Positions 8,789-17,237 of a stretch of 64,000 nucleotides of DNA are shown piece after piece. A program made the translations under genes and the position numbers. Location: NCBI GenBank assembly GCA_038148375.1, contig JAYQVH010000006.1, positions 1 through 64,000 of the forward strand, written 5' to 3'. The notes below the pieces were generated by a model. The model searched no databases, was not told where the DNA came from, and saw only the letters and a program-made list of their open reading frames with translations. The DNA comes from CAWUEX02 sp038148375. GTDB lineage: Bacteria > Pseudomonadota > Alphaproteobacteria > Rhodospirillales > Rhodospirillaceae. How positions within the stretch are numbered: the stretch's first letter is position 1; each line of letters starts with the position of its first letter.

Positions 8789-9637
8789 ATGCGCATCACA
8801 CCAACACGAATCCTGACACGCCGGACCGCGCTGGCCGGCGGCGGCGCGGGATTGGTCGGGGCGGCTTTCGGCTTGGGCCGCGCCCGCGCGGACGGTCACC
8901 TCAATAAGAACAAGGTGTATGTGCAGCTGCGCGGCATTCTCGGCGGCAGTGACGGTCTGTGGGCCTATACCGGATCGTATTGGGGTAAACCGCAGGGCGA
9001 AATCGCGCGCGAATTGTTTCGCGTCGACGGCCTCAGCTTCAATTCCGTGATTTTGCGCAGCGACGGCGGTGTCGATCAGAAAATGATCGAGTGCGGTTTC
9101 TGGCAGGACCCGGACACCGGCGAACTGGCCGACGACTGGGTCAACCCGATGAACGGCCTACAGTGCAATCCGGTGCATTTCAGGTCGTCGCAAATCATCT
9201 CTTTCGATCCCGACGGCCAGTGGGAGGTTCCGGAAGAACGCCGCGCCGCAATGCGTCATATCGAAGGCGTGATCGAGGAGCCGATCGTTCAAGGTCCGGT
9301 GATATGGTCGCAGGAACGGCTGATCATGAAATTCGACCGGCCGGAACCGGAGCCGGGCGACGATCCGCTAACCTATGCCGGTCCGATCCGCACCGGCACG
9401 TCGCTGGTGACGTACCTCTCGAATGTGGCCGACCTGGACAAGGACTTCGTGCCGACGACCATGCATTACCAGTCCATGAGCAGCTGGTACCCTTGGATGC
9501 GCATGGGTCAAAGGGCCGGCGTCTGCAGCTTTGAGCTGTCCGGGCGCAAGCTGTCGCGTACGGATGAAATTCCTGCGCGGGTACGGGCCTTTCTGGAGGA
9601 CCGCCAGCCGGGCTTTATCGAAAATCCGTGGGCCTAA
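8789..9637 (+). CDS. Tat-exported DUF1838 protein (divergent copy)
   Basis: 282-residue protein of the uncharacterised DUF1838 family and the first of five in this window. The N-terminus is a twin-arginine leader (RRTALAGGGAGLVGAAFGLG, then ARA). The mature part shares with the other copies the EIAREL/DPDTGELADDWVNPM region and the tryptophan-rich WYPWMRMGQRAG motif, but it lacks the histidine that follows this motif in the other four (GQAPGH or EDVPGH). It is the most diverged copy. The ATG at 8789 was preferred because it begins directly before the Tat motif and leaves an eleven-base gap to the MAPEG gene. Expected location is the periplasm; activity is unknown. Confidence 0.82.
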   Translation: MRITPTRILTRRTALAGGGAGLVGAAFGLGRARADGHLNKNKVYVQLRGILGGSDGLWAYTGSYWGKPQGEIARELFRVDGLSFNSVILRSDGGVDQKMIECGFWQDPDTGELADDWVNPMNGLQCNPVHFRSSQIISFDPDGQWEVPEERRAAMRHIEGVIEEPIVQGPVIWSQERLIMKFDRPEPEPGDDPLTYAGPIRTGTSLVTYLSNVADLDKDFVPTTMHYQSMSSWYPWMRMGQRAGVCSFELSGRKLSRTDEIPARVRAFLEDRQPGFIENPWA

Positions 9638-9647
9638 CGCGGCGCGC

Positions 9648-10190
9648 CTAATTGGCGGGTGATGCCAGCTCTGTGACGGCGGCGACGTTCTCGGGCGTCG
9701 CCTCTCCCGGCACGCGGCCGAGGATGGTGCCGGTCTGGTCGGTGACAAAAATCATCGGCGCGGCTTTGTCTGTTTCGGTTATGCCGAGCGCAGTGAAAAC
9801 CGCGTCCTGATCTTCCAGGTAAAGAATGATCACCCGGTCGCGCACGTCATCTTCTTTGTAGATGCCCCGGAATCCGCCATTGATGAACCCGCGTATCAGC
9901 GCACCGGGCTTCTTGATTAGCGGGGTGTTGTAAACTTCGATGTCTTCCGAGCTACCGCGCAGAGGGGCCAGCGCAGCATCCCAGGCATCGATCGCGTCCT
10001 CTAACCCTTGATCCATGGAGGCGAGCAGGATGTTGCGCGTCTTCGTGAAATCCTCAGGAACCGTAAACCGGTCTTTGTTGAGGGTATTCGCCTTTATCGT
10101 CGGGAAGACGTCAGCCTGGGCGGGCATGGACACGCCCGCCACCCCGGCCCACACGGCCACCATCAAACCCCAAATGACTGTATGTTTCAT
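9648..10190 (-). CDS. Exported thioredoxin-fold-like protein without CxxC
   Basis: 180-residue secreted protein with a Sec signal (MKHTVIWGLMVAVWAGVAGVSMPAQA). The mature part has a pattern like distant thioredoxin/peroxiredoxin relatives: TRNILLASMDQGLEDAIDAW, DRVIILYLEDQDAVFTALGI, then APMIFVTDQTGTILGRVPGEAT, the usual last strands. There is no cysteine pair, so a redox role is doubtful. Mitochondrial Atp10-like and YtfJ-like proteins are alternative distant relatives. The ATG has GAGGATCAC upstream and follows the membrane-protein gene by 20 bases on the minus strand, so the two may act together in the envelope. Confidence 0.65.
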   Translation of the reverse strand: MKHTVIWGLMVAVWAGVAGVSMPAQADVFPTIKANTLNKDRFTVPEDFTKTRNILLASMDQGLEDAIDAWDAALAPLRGSSEDIEVYNTPLIKKPGALIRGFINGGFRGIYKEDDVRDRVIILYLEDQDAVFTALGITETDKAAPMIFVTDQTGTILGRVPGEATPENVAAVTELASPAN

Positions 10191-10210
10191 GTGATCCTCG
10201 TCTGCTGCGG

Positions 10211-11089
10211 TTAGACGGCTTTCTCCTCGCCGCGCTCCGGGGTTAGATAGATCGCCACGCCGGCAATTACAAATGCCGCGACCACCAGACCCATTTCCAG
10301 TGCGTAATCCGCTGGGTGGACCCAGAACTCGTTCAGCAGACCCCAGCGGCTTAGCACTTCGACGTCCAGCCAGGTGATCACCGTCGTCGGAATGGCGTAG
10401 CGCACAGCCGGCGCCATGCGGGCGTACTTGATCAGCCGGGTGTTGAGATACACCGCCCAGACCAGGAAGCCGAAGAACACGGCGTAGGTCACCGGATGGT
10501 AGGCGCCGAGAATGCGCTCATCGTACAGCGTCAGATTGACGACGTAGATGAACCAAATAACGAAGATGGTTTCGAGCGCCGTGATGCGGGCGAAGTCGCG
10601 GTCCTTCCACGCACCAACCTTGCCGGGATTCATATGTGCGTTCTTGTGCAGCCAGCGGAACGCCGTGCAGCGGGTATCGCGGTTGAAATACAGCAGTATG
10701 GTCACGGCCAGCATGAGGATGCCCGAGACCTGAATGATCTGAAGACCCGGGCTCATGATCAACTCGCCGGTTTCCTCGTTCATGAGCGGCTGGACGTTGA
10801 GCAGGTGGGCGAAGAATTCCCAGGTGAACTCGAACCAGCCGGTCCAGATCAGGATCGCGCCGACAAAACCGAGCCACGTCGCCGCGGTTTCCTGTTTCTT
10901 GAGACCGATCCACACCATGCAGAAACCGATCAGACCGCAAATGAAACTGACCCAGAACGATGTCTCGTCCGGCGAACCGGCCAGGCTTTTCATTGACACG
11001 AACAACGCATGGCCGAGCGGCTGGGCCATGAGCACGGTGACGAACGCGATGATGCCGACGAACGGTGGGCGGTAAAACTTGCCAAGCAT
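10211..11089 (-). CDS. Uncharacterised multi-pass membrane protein
   Basis: 292-residue inner-membrane protein with about seven or eight hydrophobic helices, for example PFVGIIAFVTVLMAQPLG, VSFICGLIGFCMVWIGL, LGFVGAILIWTGWFEFTW, SGILMLAVTILLYF and ALEMGLVVAAFVIAGVAIYL. I do not recognise the family. A cytoplasmic loop with NRDTRCTAFRWLHKNAHMN and several conserved-looking aromatic/acidic residues (WFEFTWEFF) might bind a cofactor or ion, but nothing proves it. The start was set at the ATG at 11089 rather than an upstream in-frame codon because the hydrophobic part begins shortly after it. It is followed 20 bases later by the exported thioredoxin-like protein. Confidence 0.8.
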   Translation of the reverse strand: MLGKFYRPPFVGIIAFVTVLMAQPLGHALFVSMKSLAGSPDETSFWVSFICGLIGFCMVWIGLKKQETAATWLGFVGAILIWTGWFEFTWEFFAHLLNVQPLMNEETGELIMSPGLQIIQVSGILMLAVTILLYFNRDTRCTAFRWLHKNAHMNPGKVGAWKDRDFARITALETIFVIWFIYVVNLTLYDERILGAYHPVTYAVFFGFLVWAVYLNTRLIKYARMAPAVRYAIPTTVITWLDVEVLSRWGLLNEFWVHPADYALEMGLVVAAFVIAGVAIYLTPERGEEKAV

Positions 11090-11185
11090 AGGGATGGTCC
11101 TCTCTCCAGCGCCGCCGTGTCGTCCGGGGCGCACCTCGGTGCGATGATGATCCAATACACAAGGAAACCCAACAGGCAAGAAATA

Positions 11186-11199
11186 TTACCGTATGGTAA
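11186..11199. promoter_or_regulatory. Inverted repeat, possible TetR-type operator
   Basis: TTACC and GGTAA arms around a four-base centre (GTAT), in AT-rich DNA about 100 bases upstream of the membrane-protein start. The size and spacing would suit a dimeric repressor of the TetR/AcrR kind. No regulator gene is in the window and no second copy was noticed, so this is only a candidate. Confidence 0.35.
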
Positions 11200-11266
11200 C
11201 TTTTTCTTGAATCAGCCCGGGATTCAAGCAGTATGGGCACAGCTTCAGCGTCGAAGTTGACCCGCC

Positions 11267-11518
11267 ATGCCTCCGTCGGACGCCGCCCCCGCGAGCGAAT
11301 CGACCCCTGGTCAGGGCGCACGCAAGCGCGCCGCCACTGAGGCCCCGGCGGGCGCGGCCGGCGCCAGCGTCAATGCTGTGGCCATGCGCGTTGCGCTGAT
11401 CGCCTCGACCACCGAACTGCGGGACACGCCGATCGCGCTCGACATTCTGATCCAGGAACTCGGCGGCAACAGCGTGCTCAGCACCGGGCTCGAAGCCGCC
11501 AAAGGCGTGAACGCCTGA
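11267..11518 (+). CDS. Possible small protein or gene remnant
   Basis: 83-residue reading frame with coding-like codon use (mostly G or C at third positions), ending five bases before the stop of the convergent Rieske gene. The first third is alanine/proline-rich. The rest, MRVALIASTTELRDTPIALD and ELGGNSVLSTGLEAA, looks like a folded helix-rich end of a larger protein. There is no ribosome site before the ATG, which argues against an active gene and for a remnant. The opposite frame is also open but less protein-like. Confidence 0.3.
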   Translation: MPPSDAAPASESTPGQGARKRAATEAPAGAAGASVNAVAMRVALIASTTELRDTPIALDILIQELGGNSVLSTGLEAAKGVNA

Positions 11519-11522
11519 TCCC

Positions 11523-12668
11523 TTACTCCGCCGCGGCGGCGACTTTGCCCTTGGCCGGAAGCAGCGGCAGGGTTTGATGCACCCAACCTTTGGGGTCCGC
11601 GGCCCGGCCCGGTGACGGCGCAACGAACACCTCCCGCTTACCGAGACGCTCCAGTGCATCGCCGTCCACATAACGGCCCAGGTCGCGCCACTCACCGACC
11701 TTGGTGCGGAACGCCAGCTCCATGCCATCGGATTCAATGAGCATTTCGCGCGCGTTCGACGACACGGTAAATCGCGGCTTAAGGAAGCGGACGATATCGT
11801 GATCTTCCTTGATCGCCTCGTACAGACCCGCAACGCGGTCGGCGTCGTGCTCCGGCTCCATCAAGAAATTGCGCGCCTGGAAGCCATAGGACCGCACCGT
11901 GTTGTCATCGACCGGGGTGCGCACCGAATAAAGCACCTGCGTCATTTCCGTGGTCATCTCCTGGAACAGCATCTCGACGAGCGCGATCATGCTCCACTCG
12001 ACGGTGACCCGCGTGGTTTTGCGATCCTTCGGCAATAGCTTGGCGATGGCGCCGCGCTTCTGGCTGGCCTGGGGCGCGGCCCGTTCGCGCGACACTTTCG
12101 CGCCGTGTTCAGTCCGCTCGATGGGAACAATGGCCGCCTTAGGCGAGATACGGCTGCCAAAGCGCTTGTGAACGAAAGACGGATGCGACGTATCCAACGA
12201 ATTCTCGCACAGGCGTTCCCAGTTGCACTCCGTCCATTCATAGGAATAGCGCACGACGCGCCAATCCGGGTTGTCGAGATAGGGCGCGAACCAGTCCGGA
12301 ATGTCCGGCCGGTCCGCTTCGGCCTGATCGCCGATGAACACCCAGATCAAACCCATGCGCTCTTCGACCGGGTAGGAATCGATCCGGGCGCGTTTTGGAA
12401 TCGTGATGTCATCGCCCATGGCCGGAATCTTGGTGCATGTGCCCGCACCATCGAATTCCCAGCCGTGATACGGGCAAGCAATACAGCCGCCGACGATCTC
12501 GCCGCGGTGCAGCGCGCCGCCACGGTGACAGCACACATCGGACAGGCAGTTGAGCGTGCCGTCTCCGGTGCGGAAGAGCACGAAATCAGCGCCCAGCATA
12601 CGGGTGCGGTGGGGCTTATCTTTGACCTCGTCGCTGGTGGCGGCGACATACCAGTTGTTGATGAGCAT
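11523..12668 (-). CDS. Rieske non-heme iron oxygenase, catalytic subunit
   Basis: 381-residue Rieske-type oxygenase expected to hydroxylate or demethylate an aromatic or related substrate using electrons from a reductase. The Rieske [2Fe-2S] site is CCHRGGALHRG followed by CPYHGWEF (CxH...CxxH, residues ~45-70). The mononuclear iron site is ENSLDTSHPSFVHKRFG with the HxxxxH pair near 165. Length and domain order match VanA/PobA-like single-component oxygenases. The start was set at the ATG at 12668 (MLINNWYVAATSDEV is the usual N-terminus; GGAA upstream). No ferredoxin or reductase gene is adjacent, so the electron partner must be elsewhere. Confidence 0.92.
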   Translation of the reverse strand: MLINNWYVAATSDEVKDKPHRTRMLGADFVLFRTGDGTLNCLSDVCCHRGGALHRGEIVGGCIACPYHGWEFDGAGTCTKIPAMGDDITIPKRARIDSYPVEERMGLIWVFIGDQAEADRPDIPDWFAPYLDNPDWRVVRYSYEWTECNWERLCENSLDTSHPSFVHKRFGSRISPKAAIVPIERTEHGAKVSRERAAPQASQKRGAIAKLLPKDRKTTRVTVEWSMIALVEMLFQEMTTEMTQVLYSVRTPVDDNTVRSYGFQARNFLMEPEHDADRVAGLYEAIKEDHDIVRFLKPRFTVSSNAREMLIESDGMELAFRTKVGEWRDLGRYVDGDALERLGKREVFVAPSPGRAADPKGWVHQTLPLLPAKGKVAAAAE

Positions 12669-12828
12669 TTCGGTTCCTTTCCCGGCGGCGGACCTGATAA
12701 CCACCGAACAATCATCATACTACTATAACAAGTTTACGCCCGGATCCCCATGGTGGATCATTGCGCCAGATCAATAGGCCGCCTTACGCTGCCGAAAGAC
12801 ATCCCAGCGCTATGACGGGGGAAGAACC

Positions 12829-14142
12829 ATGCGCCCGATTATATTGAGTTTTCTCTGCTTCGTGCTGACAGCACCCCTGGCCGCCGAGAACGATCAAACT
12901 GTCCGCGCCTTTCACGACGCCTTTTTCAATGCCTGGAACACCGGTGATGCCGAGGGCTTGGTCGCCCGGCTAACCGTGGACACGATCTACCACCCGATGG
13001 GCGCCGTCACGATGACCGGACGGGATACGGTCGGCGACAGCTACCGCGCATTTCTTGAAAACTACGACGTACGCATGGACGTCAGCGCAGAAGTGCTGAC
13101 CGCGCACGGCGACCACGGCCTGATGCAGGGCACGTACACGTCGACCCTTACGCCGAAAGACGGCCGGCCAGGGTGGCAGCGCTCGGGCAGATACCATATG
13201 GAACTCACACGCACTGCTGGCGGACCTTGGCAGATCGCGCGAGAGATAACCCAGACAACGGCTGATCCTGTGCCAGGCCAGATGACCGCGCCGCCGCCGG
13301 TGGCGATGCAGGGAGAGGTCAGACGGCGCTTTGCCGACATTGCCGAAGGGCAAGTGCACTACTGGCAAGGCGGGCCTGCCGCGTCGGAGAAAGTGCCGCT
13401 GTTGTTTTTGCACCCCGGCCCACATTCGGCACGCACACAGAAACCGCTGCTCGATGCGATTGCAGCGCTGCGCCCGGTGTATGCGCCTGATGTCATGGGC
13501 ATGGGCGACTCCTCCCCGCCTGCGGCCAGCGCGGGGGAGTCCCCCGATCTGAGCTACTTCGCCGACGCCGTGCTTCGCTTTGCCGACACTGCGGGTCTGG
13601 ACCGCTTCGCCTTTTACGGCTCCAACCTGAGCGCGCGCATCGGCGTGGAGATGGCACTGCAGCAGCCGGACCGTTTTCACACGCTGATCCTCAATCGCAT
13701 GGTGTTTCACGAAGGCGAGACCTTACAGATGTGGGCCGAGGGCCATGTGCCGAAGGTCGTGCCTGACCAGGCTGGATTGTATGTCGTGTTTCTGTGGAAC
13801 CGGCTACGCGATCTCAATACTTACCTGCCTTGGTTCAAGAAGGGCGCGGAGAACCTGCGTGGGCGCGGACTGCCGCCCGCCGACATTCTGCACACGGCAT
13901 TTGTCGAGCAGGTCAAGATGGCGCCGACCATGCACAAAGCGTTCGACGCCTACTGGGCCTACCCGCTGGCGGACAAGCTCCCGCAGGTGACGGTGCGGAC
14001 GGCCGCGGTCGGAGATGACGCGGACCGCGTGCCCCGCGCGCAAACCTGGGCCCCGACCCCGCTCGGCGGCAACGTCATCGAGGCGTCTGCGGATGCCCTC
14101 GCGGCGCGTGCCGCGCAGCTTGATGGGATCATCGGCGACTAG
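12829..14142 (+). CDS. Exported NTF2-like / alpha-beta-hydrolase fusion
   Basis: 437-residue two-domain protein with a signal peptide (residues ~1-19). Residues 25-145 form an NTF2/SnoaL-like domain (AFHDAFFNAWNTGDAEGLVARL, then TIYHPMGAVTMTGRD). Residues 165-430 have an alpha/beta-hydrolase layout: oxyanion-type LLFLHPGPHS, then VYAPDVMGMGDSSPP. The nucleophile elbow reads FAFYGSNLSARIG, so asparagine stands where GxSxG has serine, and no terminal histidine is seen in the expected place. It is therefore probably not a classical hydrolase; ligand binding or another reaction is possible. It is divergent from the Rieske gene with 160 bases between. Confidence 0.75.
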   Translation: MRPIILSFLCFVLTAPLAAENDQTVRAFHDAFFNAWNTGDAEGLVARLTVDTIYHPMGAVTMTGRDTVGDSYRAFLENYDVRMDVSAEVLTAHGDHGLMQGTYTSTLTPKDGRPGWQRSGRYHMELTRTAGGPWQIAREITQTTADPVPGQMTAPPPVAMQGEVRRRFADIAEGQVHYWQGGPAASEKVPLLFLHPGPHSARTQKPLLDAIAALRPVYAPDVMGMGDSSPPAASAGESPDLSYFADAVLRFADTAGLDRFAFYGSNLSARIGVEMALQQPDRFHTLILNRMVFHEGETLQMWAEGHVPKVVPDQAGLYVVFLWNRLRDLNTYLPWFKKGAENLRGRGLPPADILHTAFVEQVKMAPTMHKAFDAYWAYPLADKLPQVTVRTAAVGDDADRVPRAQTWAPTPLGGNVIEASADALAARAAQLDGIIGD

Positions 14143-14174
14143 GCCGGACCGGACACTTGGCGTAAAACCGGACG

Positions 14175-14678
14175 ATGAAAAGGTTGATAATAACCGCATG
14201 CGTTCTTGGGATATGGCCGTGCGGCGCATTCGCGCAGGTGCCCTGGCCGGACGCGCCGAAAGACATGCCGGCTGAGACCGTCTGCCTGGCTCAAAACATA
14301 TATTGGGAAGCGCGATCGGAACACGAGGACGCGCAGCGCGCCGTGTCGCATGTGGTGCTCAATCGGGTGGCGAACAGCGCCTTCCCGGATTCGGTCTGCC
14401 GTGTCATCCGCGACGGCGGACCGGGCGGCGCATGCCAGTTCTCGTGGTATTGCGACGGTCTCAGCGACACGCCGTTCAATGCGACGGCCTGGGCGCTTGC
14501 TGTTGAAATCGCTCAAGACGTTCTCGCTGCCCCGGATCAAGATCCCACCGGCGGCGCATTGTTTTATCATCACACGTCGGTCGATCCGGGCTGGTCAGAC
14601 GTGTTCCATGAAACGGTTCGTATGGGCGAGCACATCTTTTATGCGCGCCGTCAAAACGCGACGAACCAAGACCAATAG
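14175..14678 (+). CDS. Cell-wall hydrolase, SleB/CwlJ family
   Basis: 167-residue exported peptidoglycan hydrolase of the Hydrolase_2 (SleB) family. A signal peptide (MKRLIITACVLGIWPCGAFAQ) is followed by the full catalytic core: CLAQNIYWEARSEHEDAQRA with the catalytic glutamate, VVLNRVANSAFPDSVCRVI, GACQFSWYCDG, and TGGALFYHHTSVDPGW. In alphaproteobacteria these enzymes work in cell-wall remodelling, not spore germination. It follows the fusion gene by 32 bases on the same strand, possibly co-transcribed. The ribosome site is poor. Confidence 0.9.
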   Translation: MKRLIITACVLGIWPCGAFAQVPWPDAPKDMPAETVCLAQNIYWEARSEHEDAQRAVSHVVLNRVANSAFPDSVCRVIRDGGPGGACQFSWYCDGLSDTPFNATAWALAVEIAQDVLAAPDQDPTGGALFYHHTSVDPGWSDVFHETVRMGEHIFYARRQNATNQDQ

Positions 14679-14767
14679 AGCACACCGGGTCAGGCGGGCT
14701 AGGGCCGGCGCGTCAGAACGGTTTGACTAAACCGAGGAACGCGAGCTGACGCCGACTTCCGGCGCGG

Positions 14768-15616
14768 CTAGTAGCGCGCTTCCGGCTGCCACGCCGTGCC
14801 AGCGACGGCACGCAGGTCGTCGGGCAGATACGGTTTGTGGTCCGGATATAGCCGCAACTTGGTTTCCTCCTTGGTCCAGTTGTTTTCCAGCACACCGTCG
14901 ACACGCACCAACATGAGGCTGCCGAAGCGGGTGGCGAAGGGGCCGTGATAGATGCGCGGCGGACGGTAAAAATACATGCCGTTGTAGAACACGCCGTTGT
15001 GGGTGTGCAGGTCGCCGGCGAGGACAAACGCCTCTTCCATGCAGTCGTGGATTTCCTGCGGCCCCTGCCAGTTTTCCGGGTGCATCTGCGGCGGCACGGC
15101 AACCAGCATGGCCGTCGCATTGGTCACCGGATCGTGGTTGAGAATTTTCCACTTCATGCCCCAATCACTGTAGTAAGGATCCATGCCCTCGGACTCCCAG
15201 ATCATGTCGTGGGCGTTGAGGTAAGGAACCGCGGCGGAGGTGTCGTACCCGCCACCGGCCGGCACTCCGGCGACGCAGTGCGGCGCGGCATCGAAAAAGG
15301 CGATGACATCGCAGCCGCCAGGACTGGCGGCCGACGTGCGCACGTAGCCGGCGGGCAGATAGGCGAAACAGTCGAGGCCGTACGCGCGGCCGTTGACGGT
15401 GAGCGCACCATCGAGAACGTAAAACTCCTCGCCGGCGGTGAGATGCACCGCACCATCCTGAGTCCAGCCGGGCGGATAGCGCAACAGCACGCTGCAGGCC
15501 CCGGTCTCGCTGTCGGCGCTGAGCATCTTGGCCGCAACCCTGGGCCGCGCAGGCAGCACGCCGGCTGCCCACGGCAGCTGCTGGGTATGAATGAACTCGA
15601 TATGCGGCCTGGCCAT
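14768..15616 (-). CDS. Bicupin protein (DUF4437-like)
   Basis: 282-residue protein built from two cupin barrels. The first (residues ~30-115) has LLRYPPGWTQDGAVHLTAGEEFYVLDGAL, with His and Glu spaced like a metal-binding ChrR-type cupin. The second (~160-265) has PPQMHPENW, EIHDCMEEAFVLAGDLHTHNG and PPRIYHGPF. No signal peptide is seen, so it is probably cytoplasmic. Such bicupins include dioxygenases and isomerases, and the histidines make metal binding likely; no substrate can be named. AGGAGC precedes the ATG. It is divergent from the phytase gene's side, with a perfect palindrome 72 bases upstream of its start. Confidence 0.78.
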   Translation of the reverse strand: MARPHIEFIHTQQLPWAAGVLPARPRVAAKMLSADSETGACSVLLRYPPGWTQDGAVHLTAGEEFYVLDGALTVNGRAYGLDCFAYLPAGYVRTSAASPGGCDVIAFFDAAPHCVAGVPAGGGYDTSAAVPYLNAHDMIWESEGMDPYYSDWGMKWKILNHDPVTNATAMLVAVPPQMHPENWQGPQEIHDCMEEAFVLAGDLHTHNGVFYNGMYFYRPPRIYHGPFATRFGSLMLVRVDGVLENNWTKEETKLRLYPDHKPYLPDDLRAVAGTAWQPEARY

Positions 15617-15687
15617 GGCAGGGTGCTCCTGTGCAGACAGCGCTCAACATCGCCGACAGACTAGGAAGGGGCACACGGGCTTGGCCA

Positions 15688-15699
15688 TGACAATTGTCA
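15688..15699. promoter_or_regulatory. Perfect 12-bp palindrome upstream of the bicupin gene
   Basis: TGACAATTGTCA is its own reverse complement and lies in the 119-base gap between the bicupin start and the end of the phytase gene. Read on the minus strand it also contains TTGACA, a perfect -35 sequence for the bicupin gene, though no good -10 follows at the right distance. GntR- and MarR-type repressors often use sites of this form. Confidence 0.4.
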
Positions 15700-15735
15700 A
15701 ACGGCAGCGGGCGGGCGGCGGGCCAACCGCGCGGG

Positions 15736-16872
15736 CTATTCCAACCCTAACGCCTCGGCCACATCGGCCCATGAGATCAGCTTGAAGTTCGGGGTCGCGC
15801 CGGAGCCATCCGGGTTCTTGTTGAGCCCGTCTTGCGCCACCAAAAGACCTTCGGGGTAGTCAGGTCCGACCGGGACGGCAACTACGTCCAGGCCGCCGGT
15901 ACCTTGCGCGCCATCGACGCCTCGCGCCGTATTATCGGTGATCCGGAATGTGCCGCGATAGGCATGCGGCGGCGCGCGGTCGTATACAACGTAGGCGAAG
16001 GCGCCCCGGTTGGAGGCGATGAGATACCCGGCTTCGGGAGCGGCCGCATCGGGAATGTAGAGCGAGAGACCTTCAACATCGGCGGATAAACCTCCGGCGG
16101 CTCCGAAGCCGGCGCCGGCGGATGCGACCTGAGCGCGCTCGCCGAAGGAGTCTTTCGGTTCGGCGCCATAACGCCAGATGCCGGCACCCGCCTCGTCGAG
16201 ATAGACGACACCATTGGCATCGTCGGCGACGCAGCCCCCAGTCCGGCGCCCGACTTTCCAGGTGCGCTGAATGGTGCCGCGCATTGAGCCGCGCCCCGTG
16301 TCGTAAAGGAACCATTGGCTGACCGTGCCGCCGGTCTCGCTGGCGAAGACATAGAGATTGCCGTTAACGGCGCTTCGGTACAGACACAGACCGTAAGGCT
16401 CTTCGAAGTTGGACGGAATTGGTTCGTCCAGGAACGGACTCAGTTCACCGGTTTCCGGCTCCAGCACGTAGACGCCGATGGTTTTTTGCGTGCGGTTTGT
16501 GGCGGCGACGAGAATGACCTCCCTCGCCGTGCTGGGATCGGCATTGCCGGTTGTAATTGTGACACCGGCACGCAGATCGACGTTGTTCATGCGCCCGTCG
16601 GCATTGCGAAACACAATGTCACCGGAGAAGTCGTAAACCAACAGACCGTCGTCATATGACGCGACCACAAGGCTGCTATCAGGATCGTCCGGATTGACCC
16701 AAATCGCCGCATCGGTCGCACCGGCGGCCGGTTGAGATTCCATATGGGGCTGGACATAGATCGCGTCTGCCGGTGCCGGACCCGGTTCATTATCGTCACC
16801 GCATGCGCTGAGCGACACGCTGAGGCAGCACAGGAGAAGCGCTAGGACATAGCGAAGACGAAACGTCAGCAT
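15736..16872 (-). CDS. Beta-propeller phytase-like lipoprotein
   Basis: 378-residue lipoprotein of the 3-phytase (beta-propeller phytase) family, which releases phosphate from phytate with calcium. The signal peptide ends in the lipobox LSAC (Cys24), so it should be membrane-anchored outside the cytoplasm. Propeller features include ATDAAIWVNPDDPDSSLVVA, FRNADGRMNNVDLR, FEEPYGLCLYRS, GGCVADDANGVVYLDEAGAGIWRY and SADVEGLSLY. These match the ordered acidic calcium/phosphate sites of the family. The start was taken at the ATG at 16872, because the lipoprotein signal begins right after it. Together with the PlcP-like enzyme it suggests phosphorus scavenging. Confidence 0.85.
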   Translation of the reverse strand: MLTFRLRYVLALLLCCLSVSLSACGDDNEPGPAPADAIYVQPHMESQPAAGATDAAIWVNPDDPDSSLVVASYDDGLLVYDFSGDIVFRNADGRMNNVDLRAGVTITTGNADPSTAREVILVAATNRTQKTIGVYVLEPETGELSPFLDEPIPSNFEEPYGLCLYRSAVNGNLYVFASETGGTVSQWFLYDTGRGSMRGTIQRTWKVGRRTGGCVADDANGVVYLDEAGAGIWRYGAEPKDSFGERAQVASAGAGFGAAGGLSADVEGLSLYIPDAAAPEAGYLIASNRGAFAYVVYDRAPPHAYRGTFRITDNTARGVDGAQGTGGLDVVAVPVGPDYPEGLLVAQDGLNKNPDGSGATPNFKLISWADVAEALGLE

Positions 16873-17237
16873 AACGGGTGACACGGCCTCTGTGATTGAC
16901 TGCAACGCTGGCCAGTGATGGCAGAGGACGCTGCCCGTTTCCAGACCTTAGACATGCCGCACGCGAATGAAGTCATCGATTCGGCTTATCCCGGCAAATA
17001 GTTGGCAGAAAAAGTGACCCGGAGGCGGCACCAAAGTGATGCGAAGATTAACGGGCTGCGCCTGCATTCTCTAGTAACACAAAGAAGCACTTCCCGGGTC
17101 GAGACGAACCATCTACCGGATCGGCGTGGGAGGGCTGCTGTCCGTCGCGGCCCTTCTTCGATTGAGGCTATTGCGCCGGAACCCTGACCCGCGACGCGGC
17201 CAAAAAAGATCACCCTGCGAAATTCGTCAATTCTCAG

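Larger units (their letters stand above)
11090..11522. other. Intergenic region between membrane protein and Rieske gene
   Basis: About 430 bases between two minus-strand genes. It contains an inverted repeat at 11186-11199 upstream of the membrane-protein gene and a possible small plus-strand reading frame (11267-11518); nothing else is recognised. The AT-rich part around 11160-11215 contrasts with the GC-rich remainder and is the likely promoter zone of the membrane-protein gene. Confidence 0.5.

Noticed and set aside
16890..16950. Possible Pho box upstream of the phytase-like gene
   Set aside because: Only one half-site (CTGCCAT on the minus strand) is recognisable; the second half does not fit.
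16906..17220. Possible tRNA or small RNA in the gap before katG
   Set aside because: No cloverleaf-like arms or terminator were found.
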